Shown one piece after another: positions 6,948 to 16,409 of a stretch of 64,000 bases of DNA. The DNA is from a virus, in the IMG/VR virus record IMGVR_UViG_3300044616_000676, positions 1-64,000 of that record. One strand, written 5' to 3'. Numbering within the stretch: the first letter of the stretch is position 1; each line of letters opens with the position of its first letter. The notes under the pieces are model-generated. The model had not been told where the DNA came from. It ran no database searches and saw only the letters and a program-made list of their open reading frames with translations. The position numbers were made by a program, and so were the translations under genes.

Positions 6948-8701
6948 TGCAAACTTTATCCGACATCTCGGCTCGTTTGGCTGGTCAAGCTCTCAAGGTG
7001 GCTCAAATGCTTCTTCCCGCTGGAAAGTTGGAAAGTGGCAGAGATTGGGTGTGCGGCGATGTAACTGGCAAACCGGGAGATAGCCTCAAAGTTACCATCA
7101 CAGGGGCTTATGCAGGGCAATGGCGCGATTGGTCAACCGACTCCGATAAAGGAGATTTGATTGATCTTTGGCGTTTGTCCAAAAACATCACAGCAGGGGA
7201 AGCTGTTCGCCAAGTTAAGGAGTTTCTTGGCATTGTTGATCCTGTCAAAATGGAGCGGAAAACTTACCGCCGACCTCCAGAAATCAAAAGTAGCAATCTT
7301 CATCCAGAAGGTCAGGCCATGAACTTTCTCAAAAATGAGAGAAAACTGACCGAAAACGCCATTTCTGCGTATTTGGTGCTAGGATGCCCTGAGAAGCGTT
7401 GCATAGTGTTTCCAAGCTACTCACCTTCAAAGGAGCTTCTAAACCGTTCTTACCGCACTCTAGGGGCAAATAAACGGGTTTGGCAAGATGCTGAGTGCGC
7501 TCCATCTCTTTTTGGGTGGCAAGCCATTCCAGAACAGTCTTATCGAGACAGAAAGATCATCATTTCGGAAGGGCAGATTGACGCAATGACTTGGTATCAA
7601 TGGGGATTCCCAGCGTTAAGCATCCCAAACGGTGCTGGAATGTCATGGATTGAGCACGAATGGGAGAACCTAGAGGCTTTTGATACAATTTACATCGCTT
7701 TTGACGCCGATGGTCCCGGTGCAAAATTCACTGAAACCGTGGTAAATCGCCTTGGTAAGCATCGTTGTCTGATTATTACGACACCGAAAAAAGACGCAAA
7801 TGATTGCCTTAAAGCAGGTTATACGAAGGATGATGCCGCTGAATGGGTAAAGAACGCCAAGACTCCAAGTCTGAAAAAATTAATCTTAGCCAAAGATTTA
7901 CAGTCACGGATTGAACAAGAGATGCTTCCTAAACCGGAGCCGTTCACGTTGCCTTTCCTAAAGGTGACAACGTGGGAAACAAATCAGGAAGGATTTTGGT
8001 ATCGTCCCGGTGAGGTTACAATTGTCGCCGGATACAGCAGCGCAGGGAAAACAACCTTTTTGAATTTCCTTATGTGCAATTTGTTGGCCGATATGAACAA
8101 GATGTTTGTTGCCAGCCTTGAAATGCCATGTGCTCAGTTGCTTCTCAACCTCATCAAAATGTTCGATGGGAACTGTTCACCACAAACAGTTGAACATTTT
8201 TTGAAGCACGCTGGCGATAATATCGCTTATGTGGATCACATTGGTTCGATGGGGGAGAAAGACTTGCTTGAAATGATGTGGTTCGCCCATCGTCGTTATG
8301 GTTGTGAGCATTTTATTATTGATTCACTTATGCGGATTGAATCGCTTGAAGAAGATTATCCAGCGCAAGGTAAGTTCGTTCAGGTTTTACAAGATTTTGC
8401 AAAACAAACTGGATGCCATGTTCACTTAGTTGCTCATCTTGGTAAGCCTCCACAAGTCACGCCAAAAGGATTTAGGCCATCTATGTATGCTGTTAAGGGT
8501 AGCAGTTTACTTGTAAATGGGGCTGACAACATCCTTTTACTCCAAAGAAACATGGAGAAAACTAAAGGGGAATACACCGATGAACAGAAAGCATCCATGC
8601 ACGATGTTGAGATAATTGTAGAAAAGCAACGTGCTACTGGATGGACAAACGCTATCAAGTTGAAGTATCACCCAGCCAAACGCACGTTTAGCAAAATGTA
8701 A
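6947..8701 (+). CDS. Bifunctional primase-helicase (TOPRIM plus DnaB-type ATPase)
   Basis: 584 residues, T7 gp4/Twinkle-like in order. The N-terminal domain contains GQWRDWSTDSDKGDLIDLW. A TOPRIM domain follows with IISEGQIDAM (E208) and AFDADGPG (D253, D255). The helicase domain has Walker A GYSSAGKTT (362-370), the acidic HFIIDSLMRIE and a glutamine/histidine sensor region VHLVAHLGKPP. Canonical N-terminal zinc-finger cysteines are absent, so primer synthesis may be weak or lost. It should unwind and prime phage DNA; no phage DNA polymerase is visible, so host polymerase is probably used. Confidence 0.93.
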   Translation: MQTLSDISARLAGQALKVAQMLLPAGKLESGRDWVCGDVTGKPGDSLKVTITGAYAGQWRDWSTDSDKGDLIDLWRLSKNITAGEAVRQVKEFLGIVDPVKMERKTYRRPPEIKSSNLHPEGQAMNFLKNERKLTENAISAYLVLGCPEKRCIVFPSYSPSKELLNRSYRTLGANKRVWQDAECAPSLFGWQAIPEQSYRDRKIIISEGQIDAMTWYQWGFPALSIPNGAGMSWIEHEWENLEAFDTIYIAFDADGPGAKFTETVVNRLGKHRCLIITTPKKDANDCLKAGYTKDDAAEWVKNAKTPSLKKLILAKDLQSRIEQEMLPKPEPFTLPFLKVTTWETNQEGFWYRPGEVTIVAGYSSAGKTTFLNFLMCNLLADMNKMFVASLEMPCAQLLLNLIKMFDGNCSPQTVEHFLKHAGDNIAYVDHIGSMGEKDLLEMMWFAHRRYGCEHFIIDSLMRIESLEEDYPAQGKFVQVLQDFAKQTGCHVHLVAHLGKPPQVTPKGFRPSMYAVKGSSLLVNGADNILLLQRNMEKTKGEYTDEQKASMHDVEIIVEKQRATGWTNAIKLKYHPAKRTFSKM

Positions 8702-8741
8702 CCTCTTGCAAAACTCACCTTGACGCATAACCTTCTGTCAA

Positions 8742-10625
8742 ATGGCAGTCGCCGCAAAACCAGTCAAAGACAACCGAGTCATCAAATATGGGCGTGTTTG
8801 GCCCAATAAACCTTGGGGTCCGAAGGGCAAGATTATTCCTTGTCCTGAGTGGTATATGGAGCTTTGCATTTTGCGTGGCTATGACCGAATGAAAGCCATT
8901 CCGGGCAACAAACTAGTCAGTTGGCCCCAGCATTTTGTGAACTTTACGAAGATCGTGTTTGGCGATCCAAGGGGAATTTATTACTTTGAGTGGAATCCAA
9001 ATGCCATGCGGATTCTTGGCAACTTCTACAAACACAACATACTTGCAATAGCGGGTCACAAATCTTCGTCTAAAACGAACACACTAGCAATGATTGGGGC
9101 AATGTGGTTTTTTATCTTCCCCAAAGACACAAAGGTAATTGTCACGTCAACCACAGTTGCAGCAGCCAAAGACAAAATCTGGGGGCAAATCAAACTCATC
9201 TGGATTCATCTGGAGAAGTATTTCGGCCCCAACTTTATGCCGGGGAAGCTAGTGGATTCACAGAACCGTATTCGTTTTGAGCATGATGGGGTCAAAAGTG
9301 AAACGCGAGGCATCATTCTTCTTGCCGCAGAAAGCTCTTCTGAAAAAGACTCCGCTGACAAGCTGCAAGGCACAAAGGCCGAGCAAATGATAGTAATGGG
9401 CGATGAGTTTGCCACCCTAAAGCACTCGTTGGTAAACACAGCCCTCAACAACCTTACGGCCAACAAAAAATTCAAGTTGGCAGGCGCATTCAATCCGAAC
9501 TCGTTTTATGATCCGGGTGGCATCATCTCACGTCCCAAAGGAGGATGGGCGACCATCACTGAGGACGATGACGAATGGGAAACTGAGATTGAGCCTTTTG
9601 GCCTCAAGGGGTATTGCATTCGATTTGACGGTGAGAAATCGCCAAACGTGGTTCTTGGTGAGGAACGCTGGAAAGGGCTTCTTACCCTTGAAAAGCTGCA
9701 ACAGATTGGACCGATTGGAACCAAGACGAAGGGCTACTACGAGCAGATTCGAGGTTTTTGGAGTCCTGCTGGCGATCTTGATTCCATCTACACCGAGACG
9801 GAAATCGTCAAGTATGGGGCTGATCGTCCTTGCACCACATGGGTTGAGCCTCCAGTCATTGTTGCTGCGCTTGACCCCGGCTTTGTGCATGGAGGCGACC
9901 GTGCTGCTTTGGCTATCGGTAAATCAGGCATCGCGGTCAACGTGGACACTCAGACGAAACAAAAAGTGTTTGAGCTTACCCACTTGTATGTGCTGGATGA
10001 GGACATCACAAACAAGAGCATCTCCAAGGTTGAATGGGTGGTTCAGCTTACCAAAGAAAAGCTGCGAGAGCATAAAGTGGATGTGCGGAACTTTGCCATT
10101 GACGCAACAGGTGGCGGTGAACCTTTTGGAGCCTTGATTGCACGCGAGATTGGCCTTGGCTTCATTAACATCAAGTTCTCCGGCAGAGGCTCGGATATGC
10201 CAGTTTCTCGAAACGATAATCGCAAAGGGTGTGACCGCTTCTTCAACATGGCATCCGAGCTTTGGTATGTGGGTCGAGAGCTTGTCCGCACAGGGCAGCT
10301 TAAAGGGTTGAAACCAGACGTGGTGGCCGAATTGGTTTCACGAACGTATCAGGAAAAGGCTGGCGTGGTTCAAATCGAGTCCAAGAAAGACATGAGATTG
10401 CGAACCAAGAAATCCCCAGACTTGGCTGATGCAGCCCTCATGTGCCTGCACGTTGCGCGTGTTCGCCACGGTCTTTCCTCCAATGAAAAGGCCGCTGTCG
10501 TCATGCGCCCCCGTCAAGGAATGAGAGAGTTTGATCTCGGCTTCTTGACGAAGAAGCCAACGCAGAGTATGCTTCCTGAAAGCCGACTCATTTCATTCGG
10601 AGGTGGGTGGGCAAAACAGATATGA
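8742..10625 (+). CDS. terL: Terminase large subunit
   Basis: 627 residues. The ATPase has Walker A GHKSSSKT (105-112) and Walker B MIVMGDE (216-221). The RNase H-like nuclease has acidic residues in VAALDPGF (D378), AIDATGGGE (D454) and DLADAALM (D560, D563). This two-domain order is diagnostic of packaging motors that translocate and cut DNA. The ATG at 8742 is 40 bases after the helicase gene. Unusually, it lies in the early/replication strand, about 42 kb from portal and capsid and on the opposite strand. Confidence 0.95.
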   Translation: MAVAAKPVKDNRVIKYGRVWPNKPWGPKGKIIPCPEWYMELCILRGYDRMKAIPGNKLVSWPQHFVNFTKIVFGDPRGIYYFEWNPNAMRILGNFYKHNILAIAGHKSSSKTNTLAMIGAMWFFIFPKDTKVIVTSTTVAAAKDKIWGQIKLIWIHLEKYFGPNFMPGKLVDSQNRIRFEHDGVKSETRGIILLAAESSSEKDSADKLQGTKAEQMIVMGDEFATLKHSLVNTALNNLTANKKFKLAGAFNPNSFYDPGGIISRPKGGWATITEDDDEWETEIEPFGLKGYCIRFDGEKSPNVVLGEERWKGLLTLEKLQQIGPIGTKTKGYYEQIRGFWSPAGDLDSIYTETEIVKYGADRPCTTWVEPPVIVAALDPGFVHGGDRAALAIGKSGIAVNVDTQTKQKVFELTHLYVLDEDITNKSISKVEWVVQLTKEKLREHKVDVRNFAIDATGGGEPFGALIAREIGLGFINIKFSGRGSDMPVSRNDNRKGCDRFFNMASELWYVGRELVRTGQLKGLKPDVVAELVSRTYQEKAGVVQIESKKDMRLRTKKSPDLADAALMCLHVARVRHGLSSNEKAAVVMRPRQGMREFDLGFLTKKPTQSMLPESRLISFGGGWAKQI

Positions 10626-10945
10626 CAAAATCAAATTCAAATACCCACCTCCAAATTTGGAGGTCAAGAACTTGGGGGCATTATCATCCCTATACCTACA
10701 ACTGGCATCCTGAATGTAAGAAGAATTTCCCAATATTTCATGCACCTCTTCCAGATAAGCATGAATGGTTGCGTGAGATACAAAAGAACAATCCGTTGGG
10801 AAGTATGGATTTTTACTTTGAGCGCGTATCTAGCAGGGATTGCAGGTTTGACCTCATCAATCGTTCATTTCCATGGTCCTCGCCCAAGCAAAGGGAGCTT
10901 GCAGCACGAAGGAAGACACCGATCCACCCTTTGAAAACAAATTAA
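10622..10945 (+). CDS. Hypothetical protein (107 aa)
   Basis: ATG at 10622 (AGATATGACA) overlaps the terminase stop. The product is rich in aromatic and basic residues, for example WGHYHPYTYNWHPECKKN, and ends in a basic tail. No family recognised. It lies between terminase and a glycosyltransferase. Confidence 0.5.
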   Translation: MTKSNSNTHLQIWRSRTWGHYHPYTYNWHPECKKNFPIFHAPLPDKHEWLREIQKNNPLGSMDFYFERVSSRDCRFDLINRSFPWSSPKQRELAARRKTPIHPLKTN

Positions 10946-10971
10946 AATATGAGCACCGACCATCAAATCGC

Positions 10972-13359
10972 ATGACCATCTCCCTCCTTCACGCCACTCG
11001 TCGCCCCGAAGCCGCCAAAGCCTGTCAAAAGCTATGGCTCGAAAATGCGGACAACTCCGCCAACATCGAGATTATCACGGCTGTTGACCACGATGACATC
11101 GAATCCCAAAAAGCGTTTCCTGATGCTGTGATTGTTAATGGACATGAAGGAGCCTGCGCTGTATGGAACGAAGCAGCAAAACATGCTACCGGCGACATCT
11201 TGATTGGCTTGGACGATGACTGGCATTGTCCTCCATCTTGGGATCAGATCATCGAGTCCTACATGTGCAATGGTGCTGACATCCTGCATGTTGGCGACAA
11301 GCATCGCAAAGATGAACTGATTTGCCATCCCATCGTGTCTAAGCGTTTCTACGAAGCAATGGGCTATCTTTGGCACCCGTCCTTCAAATCGGTCTATTGC
11401 GACAACTGGTTCACCGAAGTTGCAAAACGCTGGGGCTATGTAGATGCCACAAAGGGAGGCAAGATTGACCTTGGTTTTCTTCATGCCAATCCCTCACAAG
11501 GTTATGGCGAGGAAGATGATGTGGCTCGCGAGTCGAACTCCAAGGAACGCTATGAGCATGGGGCTACGACTTTGGGACGTTTGCAAAGCCAGACCATTCT
11601 GGCCTTCACCTGCGCTGATCGTCCGCAGTATCTCAAGCCTACGCTGGATAGCTGGCTCAAAACCAACTTGTCGCTTTTGTCCTCAGTTCACTTCTTCATT
11701 GAGCCTACGGACAAGAGGCATGAATGCGTGGCTGTCATTGACGAGTTTGCAGCTAAGTCGCCGGTTCCTGTCATCAAGCATTTCAACAAGGAAAAGCTCG
11801 GCGTCCTACGCAATCCTTGGCACTTGTTTGACCACTGCTTCCGCATTGAGGGCGCAATCTTTACCATTCTTGGCGAGGACGACTTTCTTGTTTCGCCAGA
11901 CATTCTTGACTTTCTTTGGGGAGCAAGCCGCTGGAATCTGCATGGCGACGAGAAAACAATGGCGATCTGTGCTAAGTGGGTAGGCGATAAGGCTAACAAG
12001 AATCCCGCGACATGGCATCGAGTCACCGAGTTCACAGGCAATATCTGGGGAACATGGCCCCATGTGTGGAACAAATACCTCAAAGACACTTGGGATTTTG
12101 ACTATTCCAGTGGGAAAGAGGACGAATCTCCCGCAGGCTGGGACTGGAATATCCAGCTTCGAGTCATGCCAAAGAACGACCTGCATTGCATTGTCCCAAC
12201 AGCCTCAAGATCTAAGCACATTGGCATCACGGGAGTCCATTGCACCGAGGAAGTTTTTGATGACACCGTGGCGTGGAACTTTGTGGAACATAAGTATGAT
12301 GGCGATTACTTGTCCGTTGAGGATGCGGTTAAGCCAATCAAGGTAAACATTGATTTGCCTTCCGTGGTGGTATCCAGCAGCGGCGACTTAGGTGACTGCG
12401 TTGTGTCTTTAGCAACCCTTGTCTATCGAGGCAATCCAGCCATTTACCACCTTTGGGATGATGGCATGACTAAAGGGATTGTGGCCCGTGAAAAATTCAT
12501 CCGTCCGTTCCTTGAAAGCCAGCCCATCATCAAGGCTGTCCGCATCGGAAGGCCAAACGAATGTGATTGGCGTTCAGAGGATTTCCGTCACCGTAGTTTG
12601 CATGACGGATTCTCCAACTTGGCTGAAGTCCACGCCAAGCACGCCAGATTGGTTGGATTTTTGGCAGACGTTCCGAGGTTTGATCGTCCTTGGCTGACGC
12701 TTTTTGACGTAAAATCCCACGGCAGAATCGTGGTCAACCGCAGTCCTCGTTACCACAATGACAAGTTTCCTTGGGGGAAGATCGTCAAGCACTACGGCAA
12801 ACGCCTTGTTTTTGTGGGCCTGGATGAAGAATACGAAGCATTCAGCCACTTTGGGGAGATTGAGCGCGTCAAAGTCAAAGACATGCTGGAATTGGCCCAT
12901 CTGATTGCTGGTAGCAGCTTATTCATTGGTAACCAATCTGTCGCCATGACGATTGCGGAAGGGCTGAAACACCCTCGAATCCAAGAGGCTTGCTTGTGGT
13001 TGCCAGACTGCATTTACCCCGGCGTGAACGTTCAATACATCGGCACGGGTGCGATGAAGCTACCCTCCATTGACGGTTCTGGTGAAGCCTGCATCAAAGC
13101 AGAAATAGTCATGCCAGAAGGCTTGGAAACGCCTCCCGGTGGCTGGCAGTATCCCGGCTTGCTCAAGAACTTGATGCACCCCAATGCAGCTATTTCGATG
13201 ATTCGGCAGCAAAAACCCGAACTAAGCAATGCCGAGGCCAAGCAGCTACTTATGGAGTTCAATGCCGAACGGGTTCCTGAGTTCTTTGATAAAAGTCATC
13301 TTGACTCAGGATTGGCGAAGTATAGGCTGGCGATGAGAAATAACGGACACGCGATATGA
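10972..13359 (+). CDS. Three-domain glycosyltransferase (two GT-A-like, one GT9-like)
   Basis: 795 residues from ATG 10972; longer in-frame starts would run back into the upstream gene. Residues 1-200 are GT2-like with the nucleotide-sugar site GLDDDWH near residue 81. Residues about 209-440 are a second GT-A-like domain (ILAFTCADRPQYLKPTL, then ILGEDDF near 302). Residues about 460-790 resemble heptosyltransferase-type GT9: SSSGDLGDCVVSLA near the start and FIGNQSVAMTIAEGLK near 651. Such fusions may decorate virion proteins, phage DNA or host envelope sugars. The substrate is unknown. Confidence 0.8.
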   Translation: MTISLLHATRRPEAAKACQKLWLENADNSANIEIITAVDHDDIESQKAFPDAVIVNGHEGACAVWNEAAKHATGDILIGLDDDWHCPPSWDQIIESYMCNGADILHVGDKHRKDELICHPIVSKRFYEAMGYLWHPSFKSVYCDNWFTEVAKRWGYVDATKGGKIDLGFLHANPSQGYGEEDDVARESNSKERYEHGATTLGRLQSQTILAFTCADRPQYLKPTLDSWLKTNLSLLSSVHFFIEPTDKRHECVAVIDEFAAKSPVPVIKHFNKEKLGVLRNPWHLFDHCFRIEGAIFTILGEDDFLVSPDILDFLWGASRWNLHGDEKTMAICAKWVGDKANKNPATWHRVTEFTGNIWGTWPHVWNKYLKDTWDFDYSSGKEDESPAGWDWNIQLRVMPKNDLHCIVPTASRSKHIGITGVHCTEEVFDDTVAWNFVEHKYDGDYLSVEDAVKPIKVNIDLPSVVVSSSGDLGDCVVSLATLVYRGNPAIYHLWDDGMTKGIVAREKFIRPFLESQPIIKAVRIGRPNECDWRSEDFRHRSLHDGFSNLAEVHAKHARLVGFLADVPRFDRPWLTLFDVKSHGRIVVNRSPRYHNDKFPWGKIVKHYGKRLVFVGLDEEYEAFSHFGEIERVKVKDMLELAHLIAGSSLFIGNQSVAMTIAEGLKHPRIQEACLWLPDCIYPGVNVQYIGTGAMKLPSIDGSGEACIKAEIVMPEGLETPPGGWQYPGLLKNLMHPNAAISMIRQQKPELSNAEAKQLLMEFNAERVPEFFDKSHLDSGLAKYRLAMRNNGHAI

Positions 13360-13730
13360 GTGAAATAGACCGCAAAATAATTGAACTACTGAAAAGCATC
13401 GACTTTCCATCGCTCCTTTGTGTTCCGGTGGTTAAAGCCGAAATTGGTTTGGGCGTGGATGGAGTTATGCAAAATGTGATTCCATCTGAGCCAATCAATT
13501 TGCTCAATGAAGATGTTGCTGTTGAGGAAGCCAAGATTCAGCTAGAGGCTTTGATTGAAAAATGTAATTCAGCAATTAAACAGATTGGTGTCGAATCGCT
13601 CCGCTCCGCAGATATAGTTTGGCGTCATCAACAAGAATATCAACCACCCATTACGGGACGTTTTTTCGCTTGGATGCTAACCGAGCCGATGCCGAACGTA
13701 ACCACCACCCATTTCAAACCCGTATCCTAA
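13356..13730 (+). CDS. Hypothetical protein (124 aa)
   Basis: Overlaps the glycosyltransferase stop (GATATGAGT start context). Mostly helical and acidic at the N-terminus; the C-terminal part contains WRHQQEYQPPITGRFFAWML. No recognised domain. Position between two glycosyltransferase genes suggests co-expression only. Confidence 0.5.
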   Translation: MSEIDRKIIELLKSIDFPSLLCVPVVKAEIGLGVDGVMQNVIPSEPINLLNEDVAVEEAKIQLEALIEKCNSAIKQIGVESLRSADIVWRHQQEYQPPITGRFFAWMLTEPMPNVTTTHFKPVS

Positions 13731-13733
13731 CCC

Positions 13734-14765
13734 ATGCTCATCGCCCTACCCGTCACAATCCACGACTCTGAACGCTTCAAGCTCCGCAACGATCTACTCA
13801 TTCAGTTTGGCGGACTCCTTGACCACACAGCCACCATTATTTACGATCCAAACGTAAAAAAGGTTGCCCAAGAAGAATACGACCGTCTGCTTAACACCTT
13901 TGGCAAGGTGGACATTGCTCAAGTTACCACAGATTTGACTGACCCTAACTCCGTGGTGAACCAGAACATTTGCTTCTACCATGCGGTGATGAATCTGGCT
14001 CGGCTGAAGAATGAGCAGCCTTGGATTTACCTTGAGGCTGACGCTGTACCGACTTGCAAAGATTGGGCGAATCGTCTGCAAAATGCTTATCGTGCTTCTG
14101 GCGCGACTTACTTTGGCAACATCGTTCAGTTGCCCATGATTATCAATGGGCAGCTTGAGCTTGAGACGGGCGAAGAAATGATGATGGGAGTCGGCGTTTA
14201 TCCGCCTAACATGACCGATCTGGACAATGGCATCCGCTCTTTGGTGATTGACCTTGGCAAGCAGGTTGGCAATCCAGCCTTGCCGTTTGACGTGTATCTC
14301 CGTGGGGAACAGCGCATGGCAGGATGGGCCAACACAGACCTTATTGCCGACCAGTGGAATACCCACAAATACCACGCTGTTGATGGTGGTTTTGAATGCG
14401 AGCCTGTCCCGATTGAGCGTAAAGTCCGCAATCGCGGAGGCTTTGTGTCCTCCAAAGCCCTCATCATCCACGGTTGTAAAGATAAAAGCCTTTACCAGCT
14501 TCTCAAAGGCGGCAAGACATCTGACACGAAAACTGCGCCAGAACGTGTCAAAACGCCTGAAAAGGCTCAAGAAACGGCTACTAGCGATTTGACCGAAGAA
14601 GAACTAGAGATTCAAGCCCAAGTTGAAGCTCGCTTGAATGCTGGCTCGCTTCGGCTGAACGTCTTTGCCGATGAACTTGGCAAACCCAAGGATGAAGTCA
14701 CCGTCATTCTCACCAAGATTGGCTACGTCGTTCAGAAGCCTAGCGGTTGGATCAAGAAAGCCTGA
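13734..14765 (+). CDS. Glycosyltransferase-like phage protein with C-terminal DNA-binding-like tail
   Basis: 343 residues. The N-terminal 260 residues look like a GT-A fold: LIALPVTIHD, then PWIYLEADAVP (E101, D103, a DxD-like site), GVGVYPPNM and a closing LIIHGCKDKSL. This set recurs in phage glycosyltransferase-like proteins. After a Thr/Lys-rich linker the last 60 residues (LRLNVFADELGKPKDEV...) look like a small winged helix. Donor and acceptor are unknown. Confidence 0.65.
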   Translation: MLIALPVTIHDSERFKLRNDLLIQFGGLLDHTATIIYDPNVKKVAQEEYDRLLNTFGKVDIAQVTTDLTDPNSVVNQNICFYHAVMNLARLKNEQPWIYLEADAVPTCKDWANRLQNAYRASGATYFGNIVQLPMIINGQLELETGEEMMMGVGVYPPNMTDLDNGIRSLVIDLGKQVGNPALPFDVYLRGEQRMAGWANTDLIADQWNTHKYHAVDGGFECEPVPIERKVRNRGGFVSSKALIIHGCKDKSLYQLLKGGKTSDTKTAPERVKTPEKAQETATSDLTEEELEIQAQVEARLNAGSLRLNVFADELGKPKDEVTVILTKIGYVVQKPSGWIKKA

Positions 14766-14767
14766 TT

Positions 14768-15139
14768 ATGAAACTCTTCACATTTGCTAGGACTAGAAAT
14801 GAATGCGGCGGTCACGGAATTTACCGTGATGAAGAACGAATTGAGCGTTTCGGCCCTCATTTCCCGCCCGTTTTCCTCTCCTTTGAGTCTGCGAAAGCTT
14901 GGCAGGAAAAGATCACGAACCCGCTTACCAACGAGGATTTGCTGGCTCAATTCCATTGGTCCGAATGTCATATCGTCGAGCTTGAGCTTCAAGCGGGCCT
15001 TGTGACAAATGTTGAGAAAGCTGCCGCTGATTTGGTTTCTGTTCTAAACAGCCAATGTGAAAAAGATGAATGGCTGGTGGATGAGAAGCTAAAACTCCTC
15101 ACTCAAGAGCTTGCCAAAATTGGAATGCTTCAGATTTGA
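14768..15139 (+). CDS. Hypothetical protein (123 aa), paralogue of the next gene
   Basis: ATG 14768 is two bases after the upstream stop; a longer in-frame start would overlap the previous gene. Layout: a short beta-like N-terminus, FLSFESAKAWQEKI, HIVELELQAG and a helical C-terminus. The next protein has the matching order (FATKQEANNWKESH, EIVELHFNSITKVEAAA), so the pair probably arose by duplication. Function unknown. Confidence 0.6.
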   Translation: MKLFTFARTRNECGGHGIYRDEERIERFGPHFPPVFLSFESAKAWQEKITNPLTNEDLLAQFHWSECHIVELELQAGLVTNVEKAAADLVSVLNSQCEKDEWLVDEKLKLLTQELAKIGMLQI

Positions 15140-15142
15140 ACC

Positions 15143-15457
15143 ATGATTTTCTTCACCGTAGCTCAATCAAATCCCGGAGGATCAATTCATCGAATGGGAT
15201 CATGGGAAACCGGCGAGTTCCCTCCGTTATTTGCGACGAAACAAGAGGCTAATAACTGGAAGGAATCGCATGATAGCTTTCTTTTGAAGAAAGGTGAAAT
15301 CGTTGAACTTCACTTTAATTCAATCACCAAAGTAGAGGCCGCCGCTGTCGCTTTTGCCAATGCCTTTACTGCTGAAAAAGAAGATGCTGCCGAAGTCGAA
15401 AAGACTGTTCACGCACTGATTGAAAAAATTAAATCGGTCAATATTTCATTTTTATGA
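15143..15457 (+). CDS. Hypothetical protein (104 aa), paralogue of the previous gene
   Basis: Begins MIFFTVAQSNPGGSIHRMG and keeps the FATKQEA...EIVEL...EAAAVAFANAF order of its upstream neighbour. It starts three bases after that gene and overlaps the following one by four bases. No catalytic residues seen. Confidence 0.6.
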   Translation: MIFFTVAQSNPGGSIHRMGSWETGEFPPLFATKQEANNWKESHDSFLLKKGEIVELHFNSITKVEAAAVAFANAFTAEKEDAAEVEKTVHALIEKIKSVNISFL

Positions 15458-15804
15458 AAGCATTGAAATACCTTCAAAAAAAAGAATGGAGCATGGGAAA
15501 CGGGCAATGCCCAGAATGTTTTGGTATGCCAAAAAAATGGTTAGGTCATCCATGTTGCATGGATACTGACCAAATTGGTCACAAACTTGATTGTGGAATA
15601 GGACTCGCAATTCGAGAGCTTGGCGGAGATACTTTGTTTCTAGGTGAAGTTCATCCAAGAATAGAGCTAGAGTATTTCATTGACTCCGATGGCCAAGAAA
15701 AGATTCGGCCAAAGACTAAGGATGGATGTCCGATTTTGAAGGAAAAGAACAAAAAGGCCAACCAACATTTTCTGGATAATATCGCGGCTCTATGGGATGC
15801 CTAA
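15454..15804 (+). CDS. Small zinc-binding-like protein (116 aa)
   Basis: Contains CPECFG and PCCMD, suggesting one metal-binding site in the first 40 residues, then DCGIGLAIRELGGDTLF and a basic C-terminal half. It is the last gene of the rightward block; the next gene converges on it from the other strand, leaving 35 bases without an obvious strong terminator. Function unknown. Confidence 0.55.
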   Translation: MKALKYLQKKEWSMGNGQCPECFGMPKKWLGHPCCMDTDQIGHKLDCGIGLAIRELGGDTLFLGEVHPRIELEYFIDSDGQEKIRPKTKDGCPILKEKNKKANQHFLDNIAALWDA

Positions 15805-15839
15805 ACAGAAAAAGATAGGCAAGCAAAGTTAATGGCTGC

Positions 15840-16409
15840 TTAAACCTTCTGCCAGCAATGGTCAGGATATTGGATGCCAGTGTTATCTATCGTTTCAAGC
15901 GGCAGATGGACCTTCAAACGTAAAACGCACCCACAGCGGACGCAACCTTGAAGCTCGCTATCTCGGCTGGTGTCAGGCCATCCAATACGTTCTCCCACCC
16001 ATTTTAATGCCGAATGGCAGCTCCAACAGATGCCCACGGGTTTGTTGTCATGGCACTTGGCGCAAATCGCGGCACGCCTTTCTGCCTCCTCTTTCGGGAC
16101 AAACTGCATACCACCTTCTGTCCACTTCTTCACGCTGTTGGCAAAGCGATAAACGTCATCAAGCGTCATGTGGCGTTCAGGCTCGCCAATCTCTCGACAC
16201 TCAATATGCGGGTTCTGCTCGCACATCTCATGGACCACAACGGCCTTCCAGTTGTCAGGGAACTCAATGCCGTTTGCTTCCCATGATTTTGCCACTTTGG
16301 GGTAAATGGCGTTAAGCGATAGGTCTTTGTGGACAATCCCTGTTCGGCTGTCGGTAAAGACAAAACCGGGAGCGGGTGGAGTCGTTGTCTGGTTAGCTAT
16401 GGTTTTCAT
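15840..16409 (-). CDS. Cys-rich zinc-binding-like virion-module protein (189 aa)
   Basis: The N-terminal half holds NWKAVVVHEMCEQNPH and the C-terminal half three cysteine pairs: CAKCHDNKPVGICWSC and CVRCGC. These probably coordinate two zinc ions. It overlaps the start of the giant polyvalent gene's stop by four bases, so it is the distal gene of that operon. A role in assembly or ejection is inferred from position. Confidence 0.65.
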   Translation of the reverse strand: MKTIANQTTTPPAPGFVFTDSRTGIVHKDLSLNAIYPKVAKSWEANGIEFPDNWKAVVVHEMCEQNPHIECREIGEPERHMTLDDVYRFANSVKKWTEGGMQFVPKEEAERRAAICAKCHDNKPVGICWSCHSALKWVGERIGWPDTSRDSELQGCVRCGCVLRLKVHLPLETIDNTGIQYPDHCWQKV

